Below are positions 30,677 through 42,312 of a DNA stretch of 64,000 bases, piece after piece. The stretch is from contig SAXG01000009.1 of the NCBI GenBank assembly GCA_012932865.1, positions 295,163-359,162 of the forward strand. The letters are read 5' to 3'. The notes beneath the pieces are model-generated. The model was not told the origin of the DNA, did no database searches, and saw nothing but the letters and a program-made list of their open reading frames with translations. Numbering within the stretch: the stretch's first letter is position 1; each line of letters opens with the position of its first letter. Both the position numbers and the translations under genes were made by a program. This DNA is from Amylostereum areolatum. Its lineage: Eukaryota; Basidiomycota; Agaricomycetes; Russulales; Stereaceae.

Positions 30677-32457
30677 TGCCACCCAATTCGCATCCCAGCA
30701 CCGTGTTTTCATATTCTCTTTCCTTCTCATGGGAGATTATGCCCGTCTGTTGCGGTGGGACCGAAGCGGGGTCGTCGTGACTGAGCGCTTCAATTGGAAG
30801 ACAGACCCTACCCTGGCCGAGTTTTTCTGGCGTTTCTCCAGGCTCTGTGACGAACAACGAGGGCACGATATCACTGTCTGCCCCAATCTCACCGTTCAAG
30901 AAACCAACCTGGCTCGAAGAGCGTTCGCGACTCAGGATATATGCAAGATCCCCGAGGACGAGAAGCTACATCGGGTTGTGGTTCACGACGATGACACTGG
31001 AAAGGACTACGCCGTCATCATCGGAAGTCCTCAGTCGTACAGCGAGTCGTTGACAGGACGCGCCACCTTCGGTTATCCTGCCGTCGATACCCGCAACGGC
31101 GCTCTTGTCTGGCTCAAGGATTATTGGCGTGTGGATTCGCCCGGTTTCATTCCAGAGCACCAAACATATAATCGTCTAGCTGAACATGACGTTCCTCATA
31201 CAGCTCGGAAAGTTTTTGCCGGCGACGTGGGGGAGCAGGTCACACACTCTCAGAACTTCGTATCCGCCTAGTTGGGCCTGCAAGACTTCGAAAGTTATCG
31301 TCCGTCGCAAACACTACCGTCTCGTCATCGATGTTGTAGGACGTCCTAGCCACGCGTTCAAATCTTCCAAGGAGCTGTTTAGGGTAGTGCGAGATGCAAT
31401 CGAAGGTAAGGATTGCAAGCATTTGAAACCGATACGATCTGAACACAATGGCTCTGTCTCTTTACAGCGCATTGGATTGCATACACTCTCCTGGGGATTC
31501 TCCATCGAGACGTTCACCCAGGCAACATCCTGATCAGCGTGGACGGCCGTGGTATTCTCATTGACTGGGACATGTCTCGAGAAACAACAGAGCAGCCCCA
31601 GCACGCAAGGCTTTTCATGCGCTCCGTGCGTTGGCCCTACATAGTACCTCTTTTATGTGTCATGGCTGATTGAGACCTGCTTCAAATCCAGGGAATGTGG
31701 CAATTTGTCTCTGGTGTACTCGCTCTGAGTATAGGAGCAAAGCCTCATAAGCTCAGCGACGATCTGGAGTCATTTCTGCATGTCGTGGTTTATAACCTAA
31801 TGCGTTATCTTCCATCGGACTACAAAACTGCTGCCCTTGTTGACTGATTTCAAGATCGTCTACGACACGTGCATCACGGACGGTGATGTACGGTATGGAG
31901 GGAAGGGAAAGGCAGCGTTTTTTCGAGGATCTTCCCTTCTGGTCAATATGATCCAAGGCCTCCCAGACGGCTGTGTTGACCTTGTGGCAACGCTCCGGGA
32001 CACGTTTCGAATTGCGTTCTACGATCTCCCTAGTACGTGGCGTAATCCAACCCAAGTCGAGGTTGAGGCCAAGAATAGCGCAATCGACTCCCTTTCGACG
32101 TCCACCTTATTCCTCGACACCTTCCAGAACTGTTTAGACGACAAAAATTGGGACGAAGATGACGGTCTTTCTGCAGGGAAGGATCAACTTACTTTTCCAT
32201 CAGAGCCTGCAGCAGTGCATGTACCCGTAAAATCCAAAAAACGCAAGAAGCCAACGAAAAAACACCGACCCAACACCAAAGCATCTTCTGCTTCCACTCG
32301 CGGTACTCACACGCAGGACATAACTTATGGCGCCAACAAGAAACGTCGGATTGTGACGAGTTCCAAGGGGACATGGGCTCCAACACAATCGGAAGCGGCT
32401 CAGGCGGAAATCACTGGAAACGAGTTATCGGAGAAAGACTCAGATGATGATGCATGA

Positions 32458-32836
32458 TGTCGATGACGACTGATAACATTGTACCAACGTGCTTCGGTAT
32501 ACTATATATATAGCACACAACACTCATTGTATTCCTTCAAATCTGTATCTAGCACAATGTTACACTCTTTCGCGCGTCGCCATTCATCGCAAGAGGCTGC
32601 CAGCCTGCGTTACATAACAGTCGACCTACACCTCACGATTTTATCAAAACCAAAGGGCATGTCTTCCGTGGGCCATTGGATTTAGGAATAATATATTTCG
32701 CGGGCCACTGCAGTCATTATTCCAGCTCTGCGCAAATGAAGGTCGAGATGGCACACTAGATTCTGAAATCTCGGGTCTTTACAAGGTCGTATATACGTTT
32801 ATACGCGTCGTAAACAAAGAGAACTACAGTACAGTT
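32458..32836. other. Intergenic between K5 and the X325-like gene
   Basis: Tail-to-tail gap with a TATATATATAG run near 32503. No gene recognised. Confidence 0.5.
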
Positions 32837-33687
32837 TCAGAGAGCTAGAAGAGCACCGACCGTACCTAACAACGCCGGTGCGAAAAACCCGGCGGAGGAA
32901 ACATGTACGGCACCGCTTGAGGACGACGACGCCGACGCCGACGCCGAAGAGGAGGCAGCCGCCGACGTCCCCGAGGCCGTAGATGAGGCCGTGGATGAGG
33001 ACGAAGAGTCTGTCCCGTTACTGCAGCTTTCGTTGGTAGTAAAGCTGTCCGAGATGATCAAGTCCGCGCACTGTCCGTCCTTGCGTTTCAGCAACCCAAA
33101 CGCGCCTCACGGGGAACGAGAAAGGAACGCACCTGGAACAACGACCCGTCCCCGCCGTTGAACACGAGCTGGATCGTGACGTTCGCCGCGTTCTGCACGC
33201 CGGAGATGCCCGCGCTGCTGAGGTCGAGCGGGATGCAGAAGTCGCCCTCGCCGGACCCGGACGCGTAGTTGCGCGCGAGCTGGTCATTGCCGTTCGACCT
33301 GAACGCTTCGAACGAGTTCGGGTCGCTCTGCGTGGACAGCAGCACGCCCACTGAGTGCAAAGACGCGTAGAATCAGTCCCCATGCGCGCGTACTGGACGG
33401 AGGACGCGCTTACAGGTCCAGGACGGGTGTTCGCTCGTGATCTTGACGAACCCGCCGCTCAAAGGGAACGAGCTGCGATTGCTCGACGCGTGCGCGTACC
33501 CATCTAAATGGGAACCCACTTCAGCCATCCCGTCGCACGACACGTTAGAAAGGCATTCTTCAAACGCACCACAGAATGTAGGCTCGTCATCTTCAACAAA
33601 CGCGCCACGCGGGTCGGGAAAGTTCAGCGTGAAATGGGCCTGTACGGCCGCGAAGAGCGCGAAGGGTGCGAGGTGAGCGAAGCGCAT
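32837..33687 (-). CDS. X325 / BIM1-like copper-binding secreted protein, GPI-anchored
   Basis: Four exons with no frameshift. The start at 33687 gives a signal peptide ([17 protein letters not shown]) cut just before His, so the mature protein begins [13 protein letters not shown]; an N-terminal copper-binding His is the hallmark of this LPMO-like family. Further family blocks: [61 protein letters not shown] and [20 protein letters not shown]. The C-terminal part is Ser/Ala/Thr-rich and ends in a hydrophobic segment ([19 protein letters not shown]), a GPI-anchor signal. Relatives (Cryptococcus Bim1) take part in copper uptake at the cell surface rather than polysaccharide oxidation. Role here inferred from family. 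Confidence 0.9.
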
Positions 33688-35311
33688 CGTGACGACGTAG
33701 TGAACGTTGGTGTAGAGCAAGGGGGCGACGCGTACAGAGGAAAGCGGCAAGCCTGAGCTCCTGTCGGGAGTACCCTCCTGGCTTATATTCCGGAAAAGGC
33801 CAAGGCGCATTCCCAATTCGGCAGGGGTGAAAAAACTTTTTCACGCGTGCGAGCGCCCACCGGCAAAAGTTCGTTGCCAACCCCCGATGATAATTGCACG
33901 TCTTCTTGACCATCAGTTGGCAAATCGCATGCCTTGGTCAGGGAATGGAGACGGCACGCACTCAAGGACAAGGCTGCCAGTACCTCAGTTATGGTCGTAT
34001 CAAGTAGAACAAGCGCTGTATACACCTATGCCTAAGTACAAAGATATTGGGCGAACTGTACAAATCTATGAAATTCGCAGAACATACCACACATTATCAT
34101 CACACGCCGGCATCAGAAGCCGTCGCCTGAAGGGCTGCCAAGGGTCTGCTGTGACATGAAGGAAGAGGCACCATTCTTCATACTCGGGAACGGAGGTATC
34201 GTCAGGAGGCAACCGGCCATGGTGATGAAAAGCGGACACTGTTCCCATGTCGGCGACATTCTTACGACAGCCCACATCCTGTAGAGTGCACGAAGGAAGT
34301 GTAAGCCAGCAAAGATAGTAGACTGGTGGGGAAGGGAATGTATGCTCACAAGAGGGGGACAACGCGGAAACAGCGGGAGGCAGTGTGAAACATCGTACGA
34401 CATAACCGCAGCCAGCGTGCGCTCGGCGTCGACAACCATCAGAACGACGACCCAGATGACCCCTCTTGCACATGCTCATCTCCATCGGCCGTTGCACGCC
34501 GATGATGTCCTCGAGATAAGCCGTCCTCTGCCAGACATCAGGGGAATGAATGGGTAAGGAAGAGGGACTACACCTGCTCGCGACGCACGTTCATGAGACA
34601 CAACGGTAACCTTTGGGTGTTCTCTCCACGGAATCCTCAGTGCCAAGAAGTACCATTGAGACGTGCAGTTAGGGGTCCGCGAATGGAATCCTCAGCAAGG
34701 ATCGTATTGAAGGCGTTGAAGGAAAGGAAACAAAGTAGATGGCGATGAGGCAAAGTTCCATCACGGTGCCGACGTTTCAGAGCGAAGGACTTCCAAGCGT
34801 CACCAGAGGATATCAGCCCAGGCTAGGAGGCGTCGCAGATAGAGATTCTGAGAACTACGCTCGCACTCGTCTGAAAATGGCACCAGTCGAAAACTTGAAG
34901 ACACCACCAGAGAGAATGGTCTTCACCAGTTGTTCGTTCGTTGCAAAAACTTGTCCTCGTTCTGGCAAGGCCGATGGCGGGAATAAGCATGGTGAGAACT
35001 ACGCTCCCGCTTATTCCACGGCCTGCGATTGGGGAACGTCGAGAGGGAAAAACGGAAGTGGGATGGGATGGGTGGTGGAGGGAAGGAGGAGGAAGGGAAC
35101 GACGCGGCATTTCCGCCTCGCGAAATGGCCTCAAGACCCCGGAACTCTCCTGGCACCCTGGAACCGCGTGAAGTCTCGTCACGGCTCGTCACCATGTGAC
35201 CCTCCCATCACGTCTGGTCTGCCGCTGCGTCACGCTCATCCACCACGATCCACCACCCCCTCCGCATCTCCCTCTGCCTCTTTTCTTCGCATCTCGCACC
35301 AGACTCCGCAT
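33688..35311. other. Intergenic, no supported gene
   Basis: A 1.6-kb gap between divergent genes. A minus-strand frame at 34113-34439 has some hydrophobic stretches but no family resemblance or clear splice context. The plus-strand frame starting at 34739 runs into the COA6 start and is low-complexity; I do not accept it as a gene. Confidence 0.45.
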
Positions 35312-35660
35312 ATGGGCTGGTTTAGCTGGAGCAGCAAGCCCTGAACCACCGACCGCGGTATCCCGCCAGGACCGCGCCAAATGCTGGGAAGCGCGCGACG
35401 CGTACTTCGCGTGTCTCGACGGCGCGCGCGTCGTCGTCGCGGGGAGCGAGGGCGGTAAATGCGCTCCGACCCACAGCGCGTACGAGCACAACTGCGCGAA
35501 GAGCTGGGTACGTGTCTCGACTGCATCGTCCTCGCGTCGTGCTGATCGCGTGCGGGTGCAGATCGAGTATTTCAACAAGCGGCGGGTGCTGGCGGAGAGG
35601 CAAAAGCCGATTTTGGAGCAGGCGGCGATGCAGGCTGGGGAGGCGAGGAAGAAAACATGA
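35312..35660 (+). CDS. COA6: Cytochrome c oxidase assembly factor 6 (twin CX9C-type)
   Basis: Small intermembrane-space protein that helps copper delivery to cytochrome oxidase subunit 2. Starts MGWFSWSSKP, then RQDRAKCWEARDAYFACLDG (C-x9-C) and GKCAPTHSAYEHNCAKSW (C-x10-C), the cysteine spacing typical of Coa6, and EYFNKRRVLAERQ after an intron of about 60 nt (35508-35562). One extra C near 35339-35342 shifts the frame between KP and EPPTAVS; all later sequence is well conserved, so this is probably a sequence error. A copper-handling gene about 1.6 kb from the X325 gene, divergent from it. Confidence 0.88.
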
Positions 35661-38422
35661 CCAGAGCGCATCACGGACGAGGCGAAACTTGCTGCTAGCC
35701 CTCGGCTCTGATCTATGAGGTGCTTTCGTTTTTGGCCGTCTGCGCTCTGACCGTGGTCTACAGTCAGCGTCGTCTTGTAGACTCACCCTTCGGCTGGTTG
35801 TTTCTGACGCCACGCGACATCCATGTATCATATCCACATCGATTCTCTCTCACATATACAAGCCATCTCAACTCTTTACCCGTGTCCAGCGGTATTGACC
35901 TATACGTGCGTCGCGAGACACGGCAGTTTTTCACGACTCCGTTGAATCACGGCTTAACGGTATGTCTCCGCACACTCTTGTCGCCGAGGATTGTACCGCT
36001 ACCGGTAGCTGTTGAGATGGTGGGCACGAGCAGGTGCGTACACACGGCCTCCGGCGTGCAGTCTATCCAGCGCACATGGAGAACTCATCATGATATCCGA
36101 CAGAAACATCGCCGACACATATACATTCATATCTGCAAATACTCTGCAATGTTCTCACCTACACCTTGATACAGCTGCACAGACACATAACAAACCAACA
36201 ACAGGTGCGTGCACGTACGGTGTGGGCGCGCTCCACACGGAATATAGCGAACTCATCATGATATATGGTAGAAACGCCGTTGTGAACACATTCCTGCTTC
36301 CCACAGTTATGAGCTCTATGATGCCCTCGCCCATACCGGGATTTAGAAGCACAGACAAAAAAACGCGACAACACAGCAAGTGCGCCCTCTCGGGCTACAG
36401 TCCATCTCGCCACACGGAGGACGTATCGTGATACATATCCACCGGAAGCGACACCAGGACCGCCACCGCGCACTCTCACTTCCCATCGTCACGAGCTCGA
36501 TGATGTTCTTGCTCATTCCCGGATTACAGCTGTACAGGACCGGCAGACCATCCCCGGATTACAGCTGTACAGGACCGGCAGACGCGACCAAAAAACATTG
36601 GATTCGCTGATACTCATTTTCCCGAGCGCGTCGGGGATCACGACAGCCCCCTTCCTAGCATCACCTCGTGTCGCCCGACCGCTCTCGTCTTCTGACGATC
36701 TATTCAGTCATGTATCACGAAGCCCCTCCAGAAGAAGCCCACAGATATCGTGGCGGTTCACCTCCCGTTTGCAACCTTACGCCGTCCCACCTGCAATCTT
36801 CATCTAGCCCAAACACATCTGTTTCAGCTCCTCGATGCGAACGCAGGCGCTCAAACGTCCAGCCGGGCGCGTTGATTGCATTGTTCACGTCGAGCTCAAG
36901 CCCCAGTTAGAACATCGCCCTCCCATGTCCGCTCGCCACATCCTCCCGGAATCCCACCCCTCGCGATCCTATTATCCTCCCTTTCCACACGTAGCCGTTC
37001 GTTCAGCGCCTACCCCCTTCTCCTATTGTGTGACAGGTCGCGCTCGACTTCCGGATGCGTGTCGGGTCTCCCTCGGATGTCCCAAGGGTGATACATACGC
37101 TAATCCATCCTTGGCGAATGGCGGTGGCTGGGAGACGCCGTCTGATTCTCCCTGGCAGTGGCGAAGATAGCCCACGTCGAGTGTGCTCCACCGTCACCGC
37201 AAACGCGGCGCCATCCAGTCAGATTGACTTTTTTTCACAACTCCTGTTTCGGTTTGCTGCAAGCTCGCACAGGACAGCCCAGCGCTCGCTCGTGATTATC
37301 GCGGATCCCCGTCGGACGCGCCGGCGACAGAGCAGAGCTGCAGAAGACACTGACAGTGATTCAGAAGCCTTCCCCGTACCCGCTCGACAATACCGAGGCC
37401 CGACGGCCTTCTAGCCTCCCCGTGGACATTTTCCTTTCTCCCCAATAGAGCACAATGCCCGTTTCTGAGCTCTGATGGCATCCGATCTCGCACGCGTCTT
37501 CTTCGACGCGCACCTGCTCAGGGTGGTAGCGCCGCGGCGGGAAGCCCGAGATGACGACCTTCTGCGGCGAAGTCGTCCTACAAATCTAGGAAATGTCCTC
37601 CGCTGGCACGCTTTTGTTTCTCCTTCTCGTATCGAGGCACGTTCCCGCCCCTAGTGCCCAAACGAACACAAAAGCCAGACAAATACGCCCCCCTCCGCGC
37701 TCGCATCCGGCGCGCGTTACGTGGCGCGACGACGACGAACAATGTAAATCGCGCGTGGCAACGGATGGGTACGAGTCCCTCCCTGCGCGGACCCTGCTGA
37801 GGGCGAGGAGTGCACGGCGCGGATCACGGCGGGCGGCGGGTCAAATTCTCGACAAAGCCGCACGCTCGCACGCGCAGACAGCCCTGGCGTGTGTGCGTCA
37901 TCCGCCAGGACGCGCCACCGAACTCCGAGCATCCAATCCAAGTCATCCAAGATCCCAAGCATCGAACGCGGGTGTTCCGTGCAACCCAGGGGCGAGGATC
38001 AGATCGGTTCGATGGGACCGCGGGTTGGACGGGGAGGGATTCTATTTGTGCTAGCGAGTGGAAGCAAGATGCACGGTGCGAGAAGAGGAGAACAGGTTGA
38101 AGTGAACGGCATCGCTTCAGGGCGAGTGGTCTGATGATGGAGACGGGACGGGGCTTGGTCTCGCTCGGAGGCTGCGGGCGGCAGTAATAAAGTGAGCTCC
38201 ATCTGGACCTCATCCTGGGACCTGGCACTGATCGTTTATATAGAAAGGCGCGCTCAAGCGCCTCCCACCTCCCAAGTACAAGTACCAGCCGTATCTCGAC
38301 CTCGAGTCCCCACCCTTCCTCCTCCCCTCCCGGGTTTTCTTTCCATTCTCTTTCCTTCTATCTTTCTCTGTTGTATTACCACCCACCGCCCCCAAGAACG
38401 AAGATCACGCCCCAACATCGCG
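35661..38422. other. Gene-poor tract of 2.8 kb
   Basis: No recognised gene. The first part holds degenerate repeats (see 36020-36585). From 36600 to 38400 there are only short frames; a minus-strand segment at about 36740-36900 reads ELDVNNAINAPGWTFERLR, protein-like but without start, splice context or family match. Confidence 0.4.
36020..36585. repeat. Degenerate tandem repeats, unit about 170-190 bp
   Basis: Blocks resembling GAACTCATCATGATAT recur near 36083, 36249 and (as GGACGTATCGTGATAC) 36419, with shared downstream GAAAC..CG.. and GAGCTC(G/T)ATGATG(C/T) segments in the last two. A short unit, CCCCGGATTACAGCTGTACAGGACCGGCAGAC in degenerate form, is duplicated in tandem at 36517-36583. 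Unit borders are approximate. Confidence 0.55.
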
Positions 38423-39177
38423 ATGCTGTCCAACGATTACTCCCAGCTCTTCTCCTCGGGCATGCGCGCCCTCGCCTCCGCCCGCCGCCGTTCCTCCGTT
38501 GCCGTCTCCCCAGGCGCATCCTACATCTCCTTCGAGGCCGAGTCCCCGCTCGAGACAGAGCAAGGCTGGAAGGCGTTCTTCACCCCCAAGGTCCTGCGCA
38601 GGAGCTCGACCAAGGGCAAGAGCCCGCTCTCTCCCACGCCCGTCGACAGGGAGGTCAAGAAGAGCCGCAGGACGACCTTGCCCGGCGGCTTCGTCCCCCG
38701 CGATCTGTTCAACACGAGCATATGGGAGAAGCGCGACCCGAGCCCGTCCGCCGTCCCGTGCGTGTCCCTCTTCCCGTCTTTGCGCGGTCGCATGCTGACC
38801 TGCTCGTTTCGCATCGCAGGGAAGACGAGGAGGAGACGCCGAGCCCGTACACCGAAAAGATGACCTTCGTGCCCTCGTCCACGGTCGACGACCGCCCGGG
38901 CAAGCCCCGCCCGCTCATCATCACCCTCACCGACTCATCGCTCTCCTCGCCGATCGACCTCAACTTCCTCTCCTTCTCCGCGACGTCCCCCGAGTTCCCC
39001 TCCCCGCACTTCCGCCAACGCGCGATGTCGCTCTCCGTATGCTCTCCGCTCTCGGGCCACCCGTACAGCGCCGTGTCCGCCGCGCAAGAGGAGGAGGAGG
39101 AAGAAGAAGAGAGGGAGCGCGACGCGGACGACTGGAGGCGGTTCCACGAGAACGTGGAGTGGGCTGCGTACGAGTGA
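38423..39177 (+). CDS. Small Ser-rich protein of unknown function
   Basis: Two exons, 38423-38757 and 38820-39177, GTGCGT..CGCAG intron, about 230 residues, intact. Begins MLSNDYSQLFSSGMRALASARRRSS. A conserved-looking core follows (SYISFEAESPLETEQGWKAFFTPKVLRR), then basic and Pro/Ser-rich sequence with TLPGGFVPRDLFNTSIWE, and an acidic C-terminus (EEEEEEEERERDADDWRRFHENVEWAAYE). No membrane segment or signal peptide. CT-rich leader just upstream. I do not recognise the family; it looks like a basidiomycete regulatory protein with potential phosphorylation sites. Confidence 0.75.
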
Positions 39178-39925
39178 TTCGAGGACCGCCGCCTCGTTCT
39201 CCTTCCCCTCCCCTTCCTCTTGCGGGCTACGCGCTCCTAGGGTCCTGCGCGGGCTGATCGCTCGGCGGCAGGGTGATGCACGTCCCCGAGCAAACTTGCA
39301 GGGTCGGCGACCGCGATCCTCGTGATTTCCCCTCCACCCGTACAGACGATCTCCCACTCTAGGTGGTCCCCATGCTCCCCTCTGCGCATTTTTCTTCTTC
39401 TTTGTTTCACTTCACACTACGGGTCTGTTCGCATCTCCATCGTCATCGCATCATGCCTCCTCGTCCCTCCGTTTCATCTGCGGCTGACGACCGGGTTCCA
39501 CGTCTCCGTCCTACGACCCGCATCCACGATTGTACACCCCCTATTAGTTAATTTTATTACCCATCGCTCTGCTACTCACTGAATATTCTTGTTATGTTTC
39601 CCGCACGGACTTGTCGATCCACTTACGGCTGGCGTACGTACGTTGTACCATAGGATCCCCCCATTGTAATTCCGACGACGGCTTCTTCATCTCCATCCAT
39701 GTGAGCTGTGCCTCCTCGCGCTCGCGCTCGACGTCCGGCCTTTCGAGTGAGACAGTGTCATGCGCGCAAAAGCCGCGATGTGCGCGCCAAGCTTCGCGTT
39801 CCAACGGCCGAGCCGATGACGGGGGATAAGCACTGCACGACCCCCACAAATTGTCCGCTGGGGGAGTGTGAGTACTACTCAACCACCCAATCTTATCCTT
39901 ACTTCCACCTTCATCTCCCCCCGCC
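39178..39925. other. Intergenic between the small Ser-rich gene and BioF-like gene
   Basis: Carries the 3' flank of the left gene and the promoter of the right one; CT-rich and C-rich near 39900. No gene recognised. Confidence 0.5.
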
Positions 39926-41392
39926 ATGTCCGCCCTCACCGCTAAGCTCACCGCCGCCCTCGCATCGCGCGACGACCGACACATCCGACGCCGCCTCCCC
40001 GCCCCCTCCTCCCCCTCCGCGCCGACCCTCACCGATTTTTCCGCGAACGACTACCTCTCCCTCGCCTCCTCGGCCCACCTCCGCGCCCAGCTCCTCGCCG
40101 CCCTCTCTTCCGCGCCCGACATCCTCGGCTCCGGCGGCTCCCGACTGCTCGTGAACGGCGCCGCGCACGCCGCGCTCGAAGCCCGCCTCGAACGCTTCTT
40201 CCGCGCGCCCGCCGCCCTCCTCTTCAACTCCGGCTTCGACGCCAACGCCGGCTTCTTCGCGTCCGTCCCCCAGCCCTCCGACGCCCTCGTCCTCGACGCC
40301 CACGTCCACGCCTCCGTGCACGACGGCGCGCGCGCCTCCCGCGTCCCCAAAGCCCTGCAGCGCCCGTTCGCCCACAACGACGTCGCCGCGCTCCAGCGGG
40401 TGCTGCGCGCGCTCGCGCAGACCGAGCGCGGGTTCGCGGAGGGCGATCGGAGCGTGTTCGTCGCGGTCGAGAGCGTGTACAGCATGGACGGCACGATCGC
40501 GCCGCTGGAGGCGATCGTGCGCGTTCTGGAGGAGACGTTCCCCGCCGGGAACGCGTATCTGGTCGTGGACGAAGCGCACGCGACGGGCGTGTATGGGCCG
40601 CAGGGACGAGGGCTGGTCGCGATGCTCGGGCTCGAAGACAAGGTGCTCGCGAGGCTGCACACGTTCGGCAAGGCGCTCGCGGCGACGGGCGGTGCGTGTC
40701 TTTCTCTCCCTCCCGCGATCTCTCTCCTGCGTTCGCCCAGTGCCATCCTCCTACATGATCTTTTATTTTTCGAGTGCGATGTGGAACTAACGAACGGACG
40801 ATCGACAGCGGTCGTGCTGACCACGCCCCTCGTGCGGGACTACCTCCTCAACTACGCCCGCCCCCTCATCTACACCACCTCCCTCTCCCACGCCAACATC
40901 GTCGCCGCCAACTGCTCCTTCGACCTCCTCGAAAACGGCACCGCGTCCGCGCTCTCCGCCCGCCTCCTCGCCAACGCCTCCCACTTCCTCCACCTCCTCC
41001 GCGCCGAACTCGCCTCCGTCCCCGCCGACCTCCTCAGCCTTCCCCCGCACCTGCGGAGCCCCCACTCGACGACGCCCACCCCGGACCGGCCCACGGCCCT
41101 CCCGACGGCGATCATCCCGCTCCTCACGCGCTTCCCGCGCCCGCTCTCCGCCTTCCTCGCCGCGCGCGGGATGAACGCGCGACCGATCACGTGGCCGACC
41201 GTGCCCAAGGGCGAGGACCGCGTGCGCGTGTGTCTGCAGGCGAACACGACGAGGGCGGAGTTGGAGAACCTCGTGGGTGCGGCGGTGGAGTGGGCGAGGG
41301 GGATGGTGGCCGAGCGGGAGGAGGAAAGGAGGAGGAGGGAGAGGAAGGTGAGGGCGAGGGCCGTGGATGGGATGTTGGAGGCGAAGTTGTGA
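39926..41392 (+). CDS. bioF: 8-amino-7-oxononanoate synthase-like enzyme with peroxisomal signal
   Basis: PLP enzyme of the alpha-oxoamine synthase family; BioF condenses pimeloyl-CoA with alanine, the first ring-forming step of biotin synthesis. Two exons, 39926-40691 and 40809-41392; the 117-nt intron happens to be in frame. Visible: DFSANDYLSLASS, GSGGSRLLVNG, FNSGFDANAGFFASV, VDEAHATGVYGPQGRG (PLP-contacting Asp and His) and HTFGKALAATG with the Schiff-base Lys. The last three residues are AKL, a good PTS1 peroxisomal signal; fungal BioF is known to act in peroxisomes. No other biotin gene is nearby. Very GC-rich. A related oxoamine synthase cannot be ruled out. Confidence 0.87.
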   Translation: MSALTAKLTAALASRDDRHIRRRLPAPSSPSAPTLTDFSANDYLSLASSAHLRAQLLAALSSAPDILGSGGSRLLVNGAAHAALEARLERFFRAPAALLFNSGFDANAGFFASVPQPSDALVLDAHVHASVHDGARASRVPKALQRPFAHNDVAALQRVLRALAQTERGFAEGDRSVFVAVESVYSMDGTIAPLEAIVRVLEETFPAGNAYLVVDEAHATGVYGPQGRGLVAMLGLEDKVLARLHTFGKALAATGGACLSLPPAISLLRSPSAILLHDLLFFECDVELTNGRSTAVVLTTPLVRDYLLNYARPLIYTTSLSHANIVAANCSFDLLENGTASALSARLLANASHFLHLLRAELASVPADLLSLPPHLRSPHSTTPTPDRPTALPTAIIPLLTRFPRPLSAFLAARGMNARPITWPTVPKGEDRVRVCLQANTTRAELENLVGAAVEWARGMVAEREEERRRRERKVRARAVDGMLEAKL

Positions 41393-41502
41393 TCGGCCTT
41401 AGGATGGGGCGAGACCTAGGTAAGTAAGTAGAGGGGAAAGTCAAAAGGGTGCATGGTGTACAGTACTGTATAGACTTACTGGTTAGAGGTGAAAACATGC
41501 TA

Positions 41503-42208
41503 TCAGTCCTGGAGCGCGGTGATCTCTTGCGTGCTCTCGACCAGGAACTGTTCGTAGGTGTCTTGATATCCGACTACGCCCGCCCCACGCGTCAGATGTC
41601 CGCGCACATCCAGAATGGCTGAACGACGCACCTGGTGTCTTCGCCTTCGCTCTATACCTGGCCACGATCGCCCTGTTGTGTTCAATCGCAGCCAGCTGTG
41701 CGTGCTTGATTGTCCCTGCAGCAAGGGCACCGGTGGACTGTTAGCTTCGCCCTCTTTCTCTGCGAAATAACAAAAACGCACCGGAGACGTGCACCACGTT
41801 CGGTACGACGGCGTGTCCGTCGATAGACGCGAGCAGCGTCACCGCTCCCCACGCGATTCGGTATGGCTCCCGCCCGACGCGCGCGATGCATAAATTGGTT
41901 GTCGGGGAGAAGTACTTCACTGCCGTTTATCCCACGTCAGAACCTTCTCCACGCAGAAAAAAGCAACGAACGCACCGCTGATGGACGTGCCCACCGCGCC
42001 CCATCCTGTATCGCCAAAGTGGGCGATCACGCTCTGGCGCAGGGCAGAGAAGACGGCTTGCCCGTTGAGCGCTTTGCCGTCGGGCGGGGAGGAAGGGCCG
42101 GCGGGAAGGAATTCGACCAGGAGCCAGCGATTCTGCCACGGGGCATCAGCCCATACATACTGAGATGTTGAGACCTGTGGAGGGGGGACGTACTTTGAAT
42201 CTGACCAT
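41503..42208 (-). CDS. POP5: RNase P / MRP protein subunit Pop5
   Basis: Protein subunit of the ribonucleoproteins that process tRNA 5' ends and rRNA. Five short exons, no frameshift. The first exon is only MVRFK (ATG at 42208), followed by NRWLLVEFLPAG, VFSALRQSVIAHFGDTGWGAV, then VKYFSPTTNLCIARVGREPYRIAWGAVTLL, GTIKHAQLAAIEHNRAIVARYRA and a helical C-terminus (YQDTYEQFLVESTQEITALQD). These are the Rpp14/Pop5 signatures in order. It lies tail-to-tail with the BioF-like gene and about 100 nt from a tRNA gene on the other strand, its own substrate class. Confidence 0.92.
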
Positions 42209-42312
42209 TGAGAAAGGAGGCAAGTTGGAACTTTGGAAAGAAACGCCGGCTCATGGGGCGCTGTGAGTCTGTGACTTTGGATGTTAGCTGCATGCTTCGA
42301 TGTCCAGATACG

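Larger units (their letters stand above)
20980..32457 (+). pseudogene. FunK1 gene K5, split by an 8.95-kb Ngaro-like retroelement
   Basis: 5' part 20980-21724: an acidic Ser/Asp N-terminus, the signature QFIGPMPTSDFMREFVP, an intron near 21369-21417, then NLSEDPFCDPVEEKHRKR and KARGQMITYA. The coding sequence stops there at the element and resumes at 30677 with TQFASQHRVFIFSFLLMGDYARLLRWDRSG, LVWLKDYWR, the catalytic loop HRDVHPGNILI (31503-31535) with ILIDWDMS, GMWQFVSG, DDLESFLHVVVYNLMRY and a basic tail (KSKKRKKPTKKHRP, KKRRIV). Joined across the element it matches its siblings. Two further one-base shifts lie near 31265 and 31840. It was probably functional before the insertion, since the catalytic residues are preserved. 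Confidence 0.9.

Noticed and set aside
34739..35344. A 201-codon frame ending MGWFSWSSKP
   Set aside because: Its last ten codons are the COA6 start; the rest is low-complexity promoter DNA. The frame ends there only because of the one-base shift in COA6.
39911..40660. A 249-codon minus-strand frame across the BioF-like gene
   Set aside because: Very GC-rich shadow of the enzyme; composition is Gly/Glu/Arg only and it lacks any motif.
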